In this document: positions 15,697 to 24,972 of the stretch, piece after piece | Layout of the letters: each line of letters begins with the position of its first letter | How positions within the stretch are numbered: the first letter of the stretch is position 1 | Position numbers and translations under genes: made by a program | Notes under the pieces: model-generated | Databases searched by the model: none | What the model saw: only the letters and a program-made list of their open reading frames with translations | Told to the model about the DNA's origin: nothing | Source of the DNA: Pseudodesulfovibrio tunisiensis | GTDB taxonomy: Bacteria; Desulfobacterota; Desulfovibrionia; Desulfovibrionales; Desulfovibrionaceae | NCBI RefSeq assembly: GCF_022809775.1 | Contig: NZ_CP094380.1 | Location: 1,413,001-1,477,000, forward strand | DNA length: 64,000 nucleotides | Direction: 5' to 3'

Positions 15697-17701
15697 CCGC
15701 ATTGCCCAGGCCATTTTCAAGGCGCTCAATGCGAGCGGCATCAAGGACCCGCTTCTTGCCCGCAGACTGGCCCGCAAGGTGGACCAGCGACTTCAGGGCG
15801 TGGAAATCCCGGAACAGGAGCACGTGCAGGACACTGTCGAAAAGGTGCTCATGGAGTCCCGCCAGTTCGAAATAGCCAAGAAATACATCCTGTACCGGGA
15901 AACGCGCCGCAGGCTGCGCTCCCAGAAGGAAGCCTATCTCGACATCAAGGAAGTCATCAACGAATACCTGGGACAGTCGGACTGGCGCGTCAACGAGAAC
16001 GCCAACATGACCCACTCGTTTCAGGGACTCATGCTGCATCTGTCCGGCACGGTGCAGGCGCGCTATTCGCTGGAAAAATACCCTGACGAAATCCGCCTTG
16101 CCCACGAGCACGGCTATTTCCACATACATGACCTCTCCTTCGGCCTTGCCGGATACTGCGCGGGCTGGTCCCTGCGCGACCTGCTCATCGAAGGCTTCAA
16201 CCTCGAAGGACGCGCCTCGGCAGGCCCGGCCAAGCACTTCGACACGGCCCTCGGTCAGGTGAACAACTTTCTCGGCACGCTCCAGAACGAATGGGCCGGA
16301 GCTCAGGCGTTCAACAATGTGGACACCTATCTCGCCCCGTTCATCCGCCACGACGGACTGACCTATGATCAGGTCCGCCAATGCATGCAGAAATTCGTGT
16401 TCAATCTGAACAACACCTCCCGCTGGGGTGGGCAGTCGCCGTTCACCAACCTGACCTTCGACCTCGTGCCGCCCAAGCACATTGCCAAGGAACCCGTCAT
16501 CATCGGCGGCAAGTTCCACGATGAGCTCACCTACGGCGACTTCACCGAGGAAATGGCCATGATCAACAAGGCCTTCATAGAGGTCATGATCGAAGGCGAC
16601 TACCATTCGCGCATCTTCTCGTTCCCCATTCCCACGTACAACGTGACCACGGATTTCCCCTGGGATTCCGAAATCGGGGAACTGCTGCTCAAGCTCACGG
16701 CCAAGTTCGGCGTGCCCTACTTCCAGAACTTCATCAATTCCGAACTCAAGCCCGAAGACGTGCGCTCCATGTGCTGCCGCCTCCAGATGGACATCCGCGA
16801 ACTGCGCAACAAGACCGGCGGCCTGTTCGGCGCGGGCGATCTGACCGGCTCCATCGGCGTGGTCACCCTGAACCTGCCCAAGCTCGCCTATCTCGCGGAA
16901 TCCGAGGACGACTTTCTGGACCTCGTGGAGGAATACGCGGAACTCGCCAAGGACTCCCTTGAGTTCAAACGCAAGATCATCACGGACAACCTCGAAAACG
17001 GCATGTTTCCGTGGTCCCGGCGCTATCTCAAGAACGGGTACAAGGGCCATTTCTCCACCATCGGGCTGGTGGGCGGTCACGAAGCCTGCATGAACATGCT
17101 CGGCAAGGGCATCGAAACCGAATCCGGCCTGCGCTTCATGCGCCGCACCCTGAACCATCTGCGCCGCATCACCGCCCGTTTTCAGGAAGAGACCGGCAAC
17201 CTCTACAACCTCGAAGCCACCCCGGCCGAAGGCACCAGCTACAGACTGGCCAAGATCGACAAGGCCCTGTACGCGGACATTCAGGCCCAGGGCAACGGAA
17301 CACCCTACTACACCAACTCCACAGCCCTGCCCGTGGGCATCTCGGACGACGTGTACTATGCACTGGAACACCAGAACAAGCTCCAGACCCTGTACACCGG
17401 CGGTACCGTGTTCCACACCTTCCTCGGCGAGGCCGTGGCCGACACCAAGGCGCTCAAGGCCTTCATCATCAAGGCCTTCACCATGACCCGCATTCCCTAC
17501 ATCTCCATCACGCCGACCTTCTCCATCTGCAAGGAGCACGGCTACATCCGGGGCGAACACTTCGAATGCCCGGATTGCGGAGCGGAAACCGAGGTCTATA
17601 CGCGCATCGTCGGCTATTACCGGCCCATCTCCCGCTGGAACAAGGGCAAACAGGCCGAATACAGCGACCGCGTGGTATTCAGCGACTGCCTCTGCAACTA
17701 G
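15644..17701 (+). CDS. nrdD: Anaerobic ribonucleoside-triphosphate reductase (class III)
   Basis: A 685-residue class III reductase that converts ribonucleoside triphosphates to deoxy forms without oxygen. An ATP-cone domain occupies roughly residues 1-95 (MKRDGRLETWSLDRIAQAI). The catalytic barrel follows with NLNNTSRWGGQSPFTN. Near the C-terminus a zinc site (CPDCG) precedes the glycyl-radical loop RIVGYYRP, with Gly657 as the likely radical site. I start at the ATG at 15644, which has AAGGAGG upstream. Confidence 0.95.
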   Translation: MPSQIMKRDGRLETWSLDRIAQAIFKALNASGIKDPLLARRLARKVDQRLQGVEIPEQEHVQDTVEKVLMESRQFEIAKKYILYRETRRRLRSQKEAYLDIKEVINEYLGQSDWRVNENANMTHSFQGLMLHLSGTVQARYSLEKYPDEIRLAHEHGYFHIHDLSFGLAGYCAGWSLRDLLIEGFNLEGRASAGPAKHFDTALGQVNNFLGTLQNEWAGAQAFNNVDTYLAPFIRHDGLTYDQVRQCMQKFVFNLNNTSRWGGQSPFTNLTFDLVPPKHIAKEPVIIGGKFHDELTYGDFTEEMAMINKAFIEVMIEGDYHSRIFSFPIPTYNVTTDFPWDSEIGELLLKLTAKFGVPYFQNFINSELKPEDVRSMCCRLQMDIRELRNKTGGLFGAGDLTGSIGVVTLNLPKLAYLAESEDDFLDLVEEYAELAKDSLEFKRKIITDNLENGMFPWSRRYLKNGYKGHFSTIGLVGGHEACMNMLGKGIETESGLRFMRRTLNHLRRITARFQEETGNLYNLEATPAEGTSYRLAKIDKALYADIQAQGNGTPYYTNSTALPVGISDDVYYALEHQNKLQTLYTGGTVFHTFLGEAVADTKALKAFIIKAFTMTRIPYISITPTFSICKEHGYIRGEHFECPDCGAETEVYTRIVGYYRPISRWNKGKQAEYSDRVVFSDCLCN

Positions 17702-17721
17702 GGCGCCATCAATCAAAAAGC

Positions 17722-17754
17722 AAAAAGGCCGGGCTGTTATGCCCGGCCTTTTTT
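17722..17754 (+). terminator. Rho-independent terminator of nrdGD
   Basis: GGCCGGGC and GCCCGGCC pair around TGTTAT, with five As before and six Ts after. It lies 20 bases after the nrdD stop. Confidence 0.9.
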
Positions 17755-17761
17755 GATGCAT

Positions 17762-18126
17762 GAGGCCTTCGGCGAGCCTCCCGGGGGGCTGGGCGCTGCC
17801 CAGACCCGCAAGGGGGCAGACACCCCCTTGACCCCATTCTGTTTCGGGAATTCGAAGAGGCCGGAGACATGCCCTGTCGGGACATGTCTCCGGCCTCTTC
17901 GAATTCCCGAAACGGGTGGCCAAAAAAATTCTTCTTTCCTTTTTTTACCTGTTTGCCCTGAATCTCATTCGTCGACAGGGCAAACAAGGCTCCTCCGCAC
18001 CCAACTACGCCGCCAAACGAACCAAACAAGTTCCTTCACCCTTTTCAGGCGGCGTAGAACCAGAAAGCTTTGGGAGATTCTTAAGAACCTTTTCTCGAAA
18101 AGGTTCTTAAGTCGCCGAAGGCATCC
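17762..18126 (+). repeat. 365-bp dispersed structured element, copy 1
   Basis: It is bounded by inverted ends (GAGGCCTTCGGCGA on the left, TCGCCGAAGGCATCC on the right). It contains CTGGGC/GCCCAG and AAGGGGG/CCCCCTT hairpins, a perfect 31-bp inverted repeat (17841-17871 with 17883-17913), and CTACGCCGCC at 18005-18014 pairing with GGCGGCGTAG near 18048. A 14-bp stem follows at 18080-18111 (CTTAAGAACCTTTT / AAAAGGTTCTTAAG). The same architecture occurs at 37668-38032 in the opposite orientation, also 365 bp. No protein is encoded convincingly. The right hairpin may also end the leftward COG2509 transcript. Confidence 0.85.
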
Positions 18127-18134
18127 TCACTCCC

Positions 18135-19688
18135 CTATCCAAGCTTCCCGGCAACGGCATGCGCCACGCGTTCGCCGTCCATGGCAGCGGACACGATGCC
18201 CCCGGCATAGCCTGCGCCTTCGCCACAGTGGTACAGACCGGGCACGGCGGGATGGGCCATGGTTTCCCTGTCGCGGGGAATGCGCACTGGAGAACTGGTC
18301 CGGGACTCCACGCCGAGCAGCAGGGCCTCCTCGGAATCATATCCCCTGTTCTTTCTGCCGAGCGCGACAAGCCCCTGTCCCAGACGCCGCGCCACGTCCT
18401 CGGGCAACAGTTCATGCAGGGGCGCAGCGTATGCACCGGGCACATAGGAAGTTCTGCCGATGTTCGAGGATATGCGGCCCTGCAGAAAATCCGTGGCGCG
18501 CTGAGCCGGAGCCTTCTGAGTCACGCCGTCCCCGGCGCGAAACATGGCCTGTTCCACGGCGGCCTGAAAGGCGAGCCCGGCCAGCGGATCATCCTGAACG
18601 CCGGGAATGTCTTCAAGCCGCAACTCCACGACAAGGCCGGAATTGGCGAACTCGGCATTGCGCTCGGCCATGCTCATGCCGTTGAGTACAAGCTCGCCCG
18701 GCGCAGTGGATGCAGGCACCACGTATCCTCCCGGACACATGCAGAAGGAGAACACGCCCCGGCCCTCGACCTGCGCGGTCAGCCGATAACTGGCTGCGGG
18801 CAGATTGGGATGGCGCGGAGAATGGTGATAGAAAATCCTGTCGATCAGGGGCTGGGGATGCTCGATGCGCACACCAAGGGCAAAGGGCTTGGCCTCCACC
18901 GGAACCTCGCGGGCAACCAGCATGCGGTAGATGTCGCGCGCGGAATGGCCGGTCGCCAGAATCACGGCCTCGCCGGACACGATTTCGCCGTCCGCAAGCC
19001 GAACGCCGGTGGCAACGCCGTTGTCCAGAAGCAGATCCGTGACACGGGTATTGAAATGAATTTCCCCGCCTGCGTCCAGAATGGCCTGCCTGAGATTGCG
19101 CACGATCCCGGGCAGCTTGTTGGAGCCGATATGGGCATGCGCGTCAATGCGGATGTCCGGAGATGCGCCGTGAGCAACGAACAGATCGAGAATGCGGCCC
19201 ACATTGCCACGCTTGGAGGATCGGGTGTAGAGCTTGCCGTCGGAATAGGTTCCGGCTCCGCCCTCGCCGAAACAGTAGTTGGAATCCGGATTGACCAGCC
19301 CCTCGGTGTAGAGCTTCCTGATGTCCTTGCGCCGCTCGTTCACGTCCTTGCCGCGATCCAGCACAACGGGCGTGATTCCGTGCTCAAGCAGTGACAACGC
19401 CGCAAAATATCCGGCAGGCCCGGCTCCCACGATCACCACGCGCTTTCCAGTCAATGCGACCGGACGGAATTCGGCCCACTCCGGCTCGGGGGCGTCCTGC
19501 GGAGCGATGGCGACCTGAAGCGCGAACTTGGGCATGCGCGACCGGGCATCGATGGAACGGCGCACGATACGGGTCACGAATTCCTGGGAATTCGGCAGTC
19601 CGGCCTTTTCCAGAGCAGCCAGTCGAACCGCATCGGGGAGATGAATCCGATCGGCCGGAATCCTGATATCGACAAGCACGGGTTTCAT
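18135..19688 (-). CDS. FAD-dependent dehydrogenase, COG2509 type
   Basis: A 517-residue flavoprotein of the uncharacterised COG2509 family. The FAD-binding Rossmann motif GAGPAG is at residues 88-93, after an N-terminal domain of about 80 residues (helical, RxxRRSIDAR). Landmarks FGEGGAGTYSDGKLYTR and a C-terminal YHCGEGAGYAGGI flavin site are clear. Substrate is unknown; the family is often annotated NAD(P)/FAD-dependent oxidoreductase. The ATG at 19688 follows AGGAT. It lies about 110 bases downstream of the IclR gene on the same strand. Confidence 0.85.
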   Translation of the reverse strand: MKPVLVDIRIPADRIHLPDAVRLAALEKAGLPNSQEFVTRIVRRSIDARSRMPKFALQVAIAPQDAPEPEWAEFRPVALTGKRVVIVGAGPAGYFAALSLLEHGITPVVLDRGKDVNERRKDIRKLYTEGLVNPDSNYCFGEGGAGTYSDGKLYTRSSKRGNVGRILDLFVAHGASPDIRIDAHAHIGSNKLPGIVRNLRQAILDAGGEIHFNTRVTDLLLDNGVATGVRLADGEIVSGEAVILATGHSARDIYRMLVAREVPVEAKPFALGVRIEHPQPLIDRIFYHHSPRHPNLPAASYRLTAQVEGRGVFSFCMCPGGYVVPASTAPGELVLNGMSMAERNAEFANSGLVVELRLEDIPGVQDDPLAGLAFQAAVEQAMFRAGDGVTQKAPAQRATDFLQGRISSNIGRTSYVPGAYAAPLHELLPEDVARRLGQGLVALGRKNRGYDSEEALLLGVESRTSSPVRIPRDRETMAHPAVPGLYHCGEGAGYAGGIVSAAMDGERVAHAVAGKLG

Positions 19689-19800
19689 GAAAACATCCTG
19701 TGTTCGGATTGATGGACATTGCCGGGAAGACCGCGCATCGGCCTCCCGGGAGCAGGATTCCTACACGGTATCCCTGCGCTGCTCAAGTCGGAAAAGGCGG

Positions 19801-20574
19801 CTACAGCTGTGCGCCGATGGCAGCCGCAGTTTCCAGAGCAATGGGGGCAAGCTCGGCCTCGACCCGCTCCTCGGACCATTCGCTGTACCTTGCCGAAATA
19901 TAGACGATGGCACGCGGAGTTCCATGCATGTCCACCACCGGAGCGGACACCGCGATCTCGCCGACCAGAAATTCCTGAGCCGAAACACAGTATCCCTTTT
20001 CCCGAACCTTTTCGATCTCGCGCAGATTTTCCTCCACGCCAGTGACAGTATATGGAGTTATGGGCTTGCGATCGGACCGTTCCAGCAGGGCTCGGACCTC
20101 GGCCTCATCCATGCGCGACAGCATGGCTCTGCCCCCGCAGAAGGCCGGAATCCTGCGTCCGGGCAAAGTCCCTTCCAGCAGAAGCACCCGCTGCGGCAGG
20201 CGGACAAGGTAAATTATGGATGTCTCGTACAGTGTTCCCAGATACACGGAATTCCCGGCCCGCTTGCGCGCTTCCACCAGATACGGCGTGCCCACTTCCA
20301 CAAGCCGTTCACTGCGAAGATAGTTGTACCCCAGACTCATGACCTTGGGCGTCATCCGGAACCGTTTGGTGGCCGGGTCCTTGGACAGATAGCCGAGGGT
20401 TGTCCATGTATGCAGAAACCGCTGCACCGCACTCTTGTTCAGCCCGGTCAACGCCACGAGTTCGGCCAGCCCCAGTTCCTTGTGTCCATGGTTGAACGCC
20501 TCCAGAATCAGCATGCCGCGTTCAACCGATGCCACGAAAAGAGAACTCGCTCTCCGGCTCTTAATCTTTGACAT
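19801..20574 (-). CDS. IclR family transcriptional regulator
   Basis: A 257-residue IclR protein. The winged helix-turn-helix spans roughly residues 12-75 (SVERGMLILEAF and TGLNKSAVQRFLHTWTTLGYL). The effector domain follows, with FCGGRAMLSRM and VSAPVVDMHG segments. IclR proteins bind small carbon or amino-acid ligands. The gene diverges from the alr-TRAP-dipeptidase operon across a 220-base region that holds a promoter overlapped by inverted repeats. I therefore infer that it controls that operon and itself. Confidence 0.88.
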   Translation of the reverse strand: MSKIKSRRASSLFVASVERGMLILEAFNHGHKELGLAELVALTGLNKSAVQRFLHTWTTLGYLSKDPATKRFRMTPKVMSLGYNYLRSERLVEVGTPYLVEARKRAGNSVYLGTLYETSIIYLVRLPQRVLLLEGTLPGRRIPAFCGGRAMLSRMDEAEVRALLERSDRKPITPYTVTGVEENLREIEKVREKGYCVSAQEFLVGEIAVSAPVVDMHGTPRAIVYISARYSEWSEERVEAELAPIALETAAAIGAQL

Positions 20575-20712
20575 AACGCTCGTTCGGTTTTAGATGAATC
20601 CCCCCCGGGTTCACTCCGCCCCAGCTCCGCACGCAAAGGCATGAACCCGCCGCTTATATACCTTATACAACAAGTGAATCAAAATTTCACCCACCCGATT
20701 GGGGTAAGCTAC

Positions 20713-20773
20713 TTGACTTGTTTTTGTAATAATTCTAAATTGCTATTAGAATCCCTGTATCGCTATGCGATAC
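20713..20773 (+). promoter_or_regulatory. alr operon promoter with overlapping inverted repeats
   Basis: TTGACT (20713) and TAAATT (20736) are 17 bases apart, a plausible sigma-70 promoter. ATTCTAA / TTAGAAT (20732-20752) overlaps the -10 element, and GTATCGCTATGCGATAC (20757-20773) lies just downstream. Both are good candidate operators for the divergent IclR protein. Confidence 0.55.
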
Positions 20774-20797
20774 GGAATTCCAACGAGGAGAGCAGAA

Positions 20798-21940
20798 ATG
20801 GCGGTGCATGAAGCCCTCTGGGCCGAGATCGATCTGAAAGCCATCAGGCACAATTTCAGACTGTCTGCCGACATGGCCGGACCCGGCGCACAGGTCATGG
20901 CCGTGGTCAAGGCCGATGCATACGGGCACGGGGCCGTCGAGGTGGCCAAGGCCGTGGCCGAGGAAGGAGCTGGCGCTCTGGGCGTGGCCCGCATCTGCGA
21001 GGCCGAGGAACTGCGGCGGGCCGGACTCGACCTGCCCATCCTGATCTTCGGGTACACCCCGCCCTGCGACGCGGCCCGACTGGCCGATCAGGACATCACT
21101 CAGGCCGTGTTTTCCCGCGACTATGCCCTGGAGCTGGACAAGGCTGCCGAAAAGGCGGGCTGCACGGTCAAGGGACACCTCAAGATAGACAGCGGCATGG
21201 GCCGCATAGGCTTTCTTCCGCCCGGGAATCACGGCACGCAGAGCGTATCCGAATCCATGGGCTTCCTGCTGGACTTGAAACACATCCGTCTGGACGGTCT
21301 TTTCACCCACTTCGCCTCCAGCGACGGGAAAGACCTGACCAAAGCCCGGAAACAGCTCACCACCTTTGCCTCCACCCTGCGCGAACTCCAGAACGCAGGG
21401 TTTTCCTTTTCCCATGTGCACGCGGCCAACAGCGCGGCCATCATGAGCATGCCCGAGGCGCGCTTCGACATGGTCAGACAGGGCATTTCCCTGTACGGCC
21501 TGTATCCTTCCGATGAAATGGACAAAAACCTGATGGACCTTTGGCCCGCCATGAGCATCAAGGCGACGCTGGCCGAGGTCAAACGCGTCCCGGCAGGCTT
21601 TTCCGTCAGCTACGGGCATACCTACGTGACCGAACGCGAGACCCTGATCGGCACCGTGCCCGTGGGCTATGCCGACGGCTACGACCGACACCTGTCCTCG
21701 GCAGGAACCATGCTGGTGCGCGGCAGACGCGTGCCCGTGGTGGGCCGGGTCTGCATGGACCAGACCATGATTGATCTGGGCAACGTGCCGGATGCCGAAC
21801 CGGGTGACGAAGTCGTCATTCTCGGCAGACAGGGACAGGAAGAGGTCTCGGCCGACGAGATTGCACGGCAGATCGACACCATCAACTATGAAGTCGTTTC
21901 CCGGATAATGCCCCGGGTCAAACGCATATATGCAGGCTGA
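20798..21940 (+). CDS. alr: Alanine racemase
   Basis: A 380-residue PLP enzyme interconverting L- and D-alanine. The cofactor lysine is K38 in AVVKADAYGHG; the second catalytic residue, tyrosine, lies in FSVSYGHTY, and RVCMDQTMIDLG is conserved in the C-terminal beta domain. I use the ATG at 20798 (GAGGAG, seven bases upstream). The longer frame from 20765 would run through the palindrome. Being first in an operon with a TRAP transporter and a D-Ala-D-Ala dipeptidase suggests a catabolic or salvage role rather than only wall synthesis. Confidence 0.93.
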   Translation: MAVHEALWAEIDLKAIRHNFRLSADMAGPGAQVMAVVKADAYGHGAVEVAKAVAEEGAGALGVARICEAEELRRAGLDLPILIFGYTPPCDAARLADQDITQAVFSRDYALELDKAAEKAGCTVKGHLKIDSGMGRIGFLPPGNHGTQSVSESMGFLLDLKHIRLDGLFTHFASSDGKDLTKARKQLTTFASTLRELQNAGFSFSHVHAANSAAIMSMPEARFDMVRQGISLYGLYPSDEMDKNLMDLWPAMSIKATLAEVKRVPAGFSVSYGHTYVTERETLIGTVPVGYADGYDRHLSSAGTMLVRGRRVPVVGRVCMDQTMIDLGNVPDAEPGDEVVILGRQGQEEVSADEIARQIDTINYEVVSRIMPRVKRIYAG

Positions 21941-22106
21941 AACGCCTGCGCAACGGCAAGGGAAACCCGACTTTCCACTCCAAACTCCCAACAAGGGGGA
22001 GCGTCCCCGCACCATGTTTTCGCCCTGCAACGGAAGACACCGAAAGCCATGTGCAACGTACGCACCGGCCCGGCGTTTTCTCAACAAAATACCCTGTGAG
22101 GTCTTC

Positions 22107-23120
22107 ATGAAACGCATCGCATTGCTCTGTCTGGTCCTGATGCTGGCCATCCCGACCGCGGCTCTGGCCGGAACCTCCATCAAGATGAGCTACAACGGCC
22201 CGCCGAACAAGGACGACAACGCAGTCCACTACTTTGCCGACACCTTCAAGAATCTGGTGGAAAAGGCAACCGACGGCCAGATCGCAATCAATCTGTTCCC
22301 CAACAGCCAGCTCGGCAACGAGGAACAGCGCATGGAACAGGTCATGAGCGGTCCGATCATCAATGTGGCCTCCTACGGCGGCATGCAGACCGTGTTTCCC
22401 GAGATGTTTGCCACGAACATCCCGTTCCTGTTCGACAGCTACAAGGCTGCACACGTTTTCTTCGACTCCAGTGCGTTCATGGACAAGGCCCGCAAAACCA
22501 TGCGCGAGCGCACCGGCGTGGAACTGCTGGAAGTGGTCGAGGAAGGCGGCTTTCTTGCCTTCACCAGCAACAAGCCCATCCATTCCCCGGCCGATTTCAA
22601 GGGACTGAAGTTCCGCGCCATGGATACCAGTCAGGTGGCCATGTACGAGGCGTTCGGCGCAGCCGGCACCCCGATTCCGTGGACCGAAGTGTATCTGGCC
22701 CTCAAGACCGGCGTTGCCGACGGCCAGATGAATCCGCCGACCTACATCATCATCGGTAGCCTGTTCGAGGTGCAGAAGCACCTGACGCTGGCCAATGTCC
22801 AGTATTCCGACCAGTTCCTGCTCATCAACGGCGAACTGCTCGATTCCCTGAACGCGGACCAGCGCGACGCTCTGGAAAAGGCCGCGCACGAAGCCAACGT
22901 GAAGACCCGCGAATTCGTGGAATCCCAGGTGGACGAACGGATCAGCTTCCTCGAAAGCAAGGGCATGATCAGCTACGCGCCCAATGCCGATGAGATGGCC
23001 CAGTTCAAGAAGCTCGGCAGTCCCTCGTACATCGACTGGCTCAAGGTGCAGATCGACCAGTCCTGGATCGACCTCGCCATCAGGGACGCGGCCAAGGCCA
23101 ATTCCGAGGGAGCCGAATAG
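22107..23120 (+). CDS. TRAP transporter solute-binding protein (DctP family)
   Basis: A 337-residue periplasmic binding protein with a clear signal peptide (MKRIALLCLVLMLAIPTAALA, cleaved after ALA). The DctP-type fold shows QLGNEEQRMEQVMSG, PFLFDSYKAAH, the arginine-bearing KGLKFRAMD and GVADGQMNPPTYI. The arginine in KFRAMD normally grips a carboxylate, so the ligand is probably a carboxylate. From context I infer D-alanine, D-Ala-D-Ala or a related muropeptide fragment. GAGGT precedes the start; 166 bases separate it from alr, with no gene in between. Confidence 0.9.
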   Translation: MKRIALLCLVLMLAIPTAALAGTSIKMSYNGPPNKDDNAVHYFADTFKNLVEKATDGQIAINLFPNSQLGNEEQRMEQVMSGPIINVASYGGMQTVFPEMFATNIPFLFDSYKAAHVFFDSSAFMDKARKTMRERTGVELLEVVEEGGFLAFTSNKPIHSPADFKGLKFRAMDTSQVAMYEAFGAAGTPIPWTEVYLALKTGVADGQMNPPTYIIIGSLFEVQKHLTLANVQYSDQFLLINGELLDSLNADQRDALEKAAHEANVKTREFVESQVDERISFLESKGMISYAPNADEMAQFKKLGSPSYIDWLKVQIDQSWIDLAIRDAAKANSEGAE

Positions 23121-23122
23121 CA

Positions 23123-23638
23123 ATGGATTCCGTCGCCAGCTTTTGCAAAAAAGCCTCTGACGTTCTGGAGCGCCTCTGCCTTTGCGGGGCCGGGGCGCTC
23201 CTCGCCATCAATCTGATGACGGTCATGCTCGGCGTGTTCGGCCGGTTCTTCCGGCCTCCCATGTGGACCACCGACCTCGCCAAGATCACGCTGGTCTGGC
23301 TGGTCATGCTGGCCGCAGCCCCGGCACTCAAGCGCGGGGAACACATGGTCATCCGCATCATCGTGGACCGGCTGCCCAAAACCCAGCGTCAGGTCGTCAC
23401 GGTCCTGCGACGCATCGCGTTTTTCGCCATCCTCGCCCTCATGATCGTGCTCGGATTCCAGTACGCGTACAAGCTGCGGCTGTTCACCATCATGACTCTG
23501 GGCATCAAGAAAAGCATTCCCCTGCTGGCCGTTCCCATCGGCATGGGACTCATGTTCATCGAGTACGCCCTCCAGCAGTTCATTCCCCTTGAACACGCCG
23601 ATCATTCGAAAAAGAACGACGAGGAGGTCGCTTCATGA
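23123..23638 (+). CDS. TRAP transporter small permease (DctQ family)
   Basis: A 171-residue protein with four transmembrane helices (about residues 20-42, 52-68, 90-115 and 130-152). It carries the DctQ landmarks RFFRPPMWTTDLAKITLVWLVML. It pairs with the large subunit to couple sodium-driven uptake. It starts two bases after the binding-protein gene and overlaps the next gene by four bases (ATGA). Confidence 0.9.
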   Translation: MDSVASFCKKASDVLERLCLCGAGALLAINLMTVMLGVFGRFFRPPMWTTDLAKITLVWLVMLAAAPALKRGEHMVIRIIVDRLPKTQRQVVTVLRRIAFFAILALMIVLGFQYAYKLRLFTIMTLGIKKSIPLLAVPIGMGLMFIEYALQQFIPLEHADHSKKNDEEVAS

Positions 23639-24918
23639 GTTTCGTTCTCCTGGCCGTGTTTTTCATTGCCCTGATCTGCGGGCTCCCGCTGTTTGCGGCC
23701 ATGCTGACCACGGCCATCACCGGCTTCGCCTACATCGGAGACCTCTCCCAGTTCCGGATCATGATCCAGCAGTTCTACGGAGGCATGGAGCCCTTTTCCC
23801 TGCTGGCCATTCCCTACTTCATTCTGGTCGGCGAACTCATGGGCTATTCCGGGCTGACCGAACGGCTGCTCAGATTTGCCGAGGCTCTGGTCGGGCATCT
23901 CAAGGGCGGACTGGGCTACGTCACGGTCGTGGCAAGCATCATTTTCGCGGGCGTGAACGGATCGGCTGCAGCGGACGCATCCGCCGTGGGGTCCATCATG
24001 ATCCCGGCCATGAAAAAGGGCGGCTACCCCGGCCCCTATGCAGCCGGACTCACTGCGGGCAGTTCCCTGATCGGTCCCATCATCCCGCCCAGCATCTTCA
24101 TGATCCTGTTCGGTTCCATGACAAAAACCAATGTAGGCGGCCTGTTCATGGCGGGCGTGCTTCCGGGCATACTGCTCGGCACGGCCTTCATGCTCATGCA
24201 TCGGGCCAGCGCATCCAGACTGAACCTGCCCATCGTGAACTCGCGGTTCTCGTTTTCCGACCTGCTTGCCGCGACCGGCGGAGCCATCACTGCGCTGATC
24301 GCACCGGCCATCATCATCGGCGGCATCCTGTTCGGATTCATGACTCCCACGGAGTCCGGAGCCGTGGCCAGCCTCTATGTGCTGATAGTTGGCCTGATCT
24401 GGACCCGCAAGCTGAACATCCGCAACATCGGCAAGGCCCTGTCCAACACGGTGCGCCTGTCGAGCGTGATCTTCGTGGTCATTGGCGCGGCAACCATCGT
24501 GGGCTGGATACTGTCTTCGGAACAGGTTCCCCAGAAACTCGCGCCCATCGTGCTCCAGTATGCCAAGACCCCGACCATGGTCCTGCTCTTCATGAGCGTG
24601 ATCATCTTCGTGGTGGGCATGTTCATGGAGGAAATCGCCGCACTGGTGCTGTTGACCCCGGTCTTCGCACCTCTGGCCGTGGCCGCGGGCATCGACCCGC
24701 TGCACTTCGGCATCGTCATGACCCTGAACATCACCATCGCCCTGATCACGCCGCCCATGGGCGCATGCGTGTACATCGTTTCCTCGATCGGCTCCGTGCC
24801 TCTGGAAAAGATGTTCCGCCACATCTGGCCGTTCGTGATCGTGGCCCTCGGCTGCCAGCTCCTGCTGATCTTCTTTCCGTCGATCTCGCTGTGGCTGCCC
24901 AGAATGCTCGGCTACTAG
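23635..24918 (+). CDS. TRAP transporter large permease (DctM family)
   Basis: A 427-residue membrane protein with about 12 helices, the sodium- and substrate-translocating subunit. Family motifs include GGMEPFSLLAIPYFILVGELMG (read in parts), FAGVNGSAAADASAVGSIMIPAM and GSSLIGPIIPPSI. It overlaps dctQ by four bases and belongs to the same operon. Confidence 0.93.
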   Translation: MSFVLLAVFFIALICGLPLFAAMLTTAITGFAYIGDLSQFRIMIQQFYGGMEPFSLLAIPYFILVGELMGYSGLTERLLRFAEALVGHLKGGLGYVTVVASIIFAGVNGSAAADASAVGSIMIPAMKKGGYPGPYAAGLTAGSSLIGPIIPPSIFMILFGSMTKTNVGGLFMAGVLPGILLGTAFMLMHRASASRLNLPIVNSRFSFSDLLAATGGAITALIAPAIIIGGILFGFMTPTESGAVASLYVLIVGLIWTRKLNIRNIGKALSNTVRLSSVIFVVIGAATIVGWILSSEQVPQKLAPIVLQYAKTPTMVLLFMSVIIFVVGMFMEEIAALVLLTPVFAPLAVAAGIDPLHFGIVMTLNITIALITPPMGACVYIVSSIGSVPLEKMFRHIWPFVIVALGCQLLLIFFPSISLWLPRMLGY

Positions 24919-24972
24919 CTGCGGGGACGAGCCGCCCCGTTTTGCCGCGGCTCAATCACTGTTGGAGGTATC

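Noticed and set aside
15605-17923. Very long open frame (772 codons) antisense to nrdD
   Set aside because: It mirrors nrdD and nrdG, has repetitive Gly/Val/His-rich composition typical of antisense frames in GC-rich genes, and has no family features.
17762-18126. Insertion sequence or transposon with a transposase
   Set aside because: Inverted ends are present, but there is no transposase frame and I see no convincing target-site duplication; it is recorded as a structured repeat.
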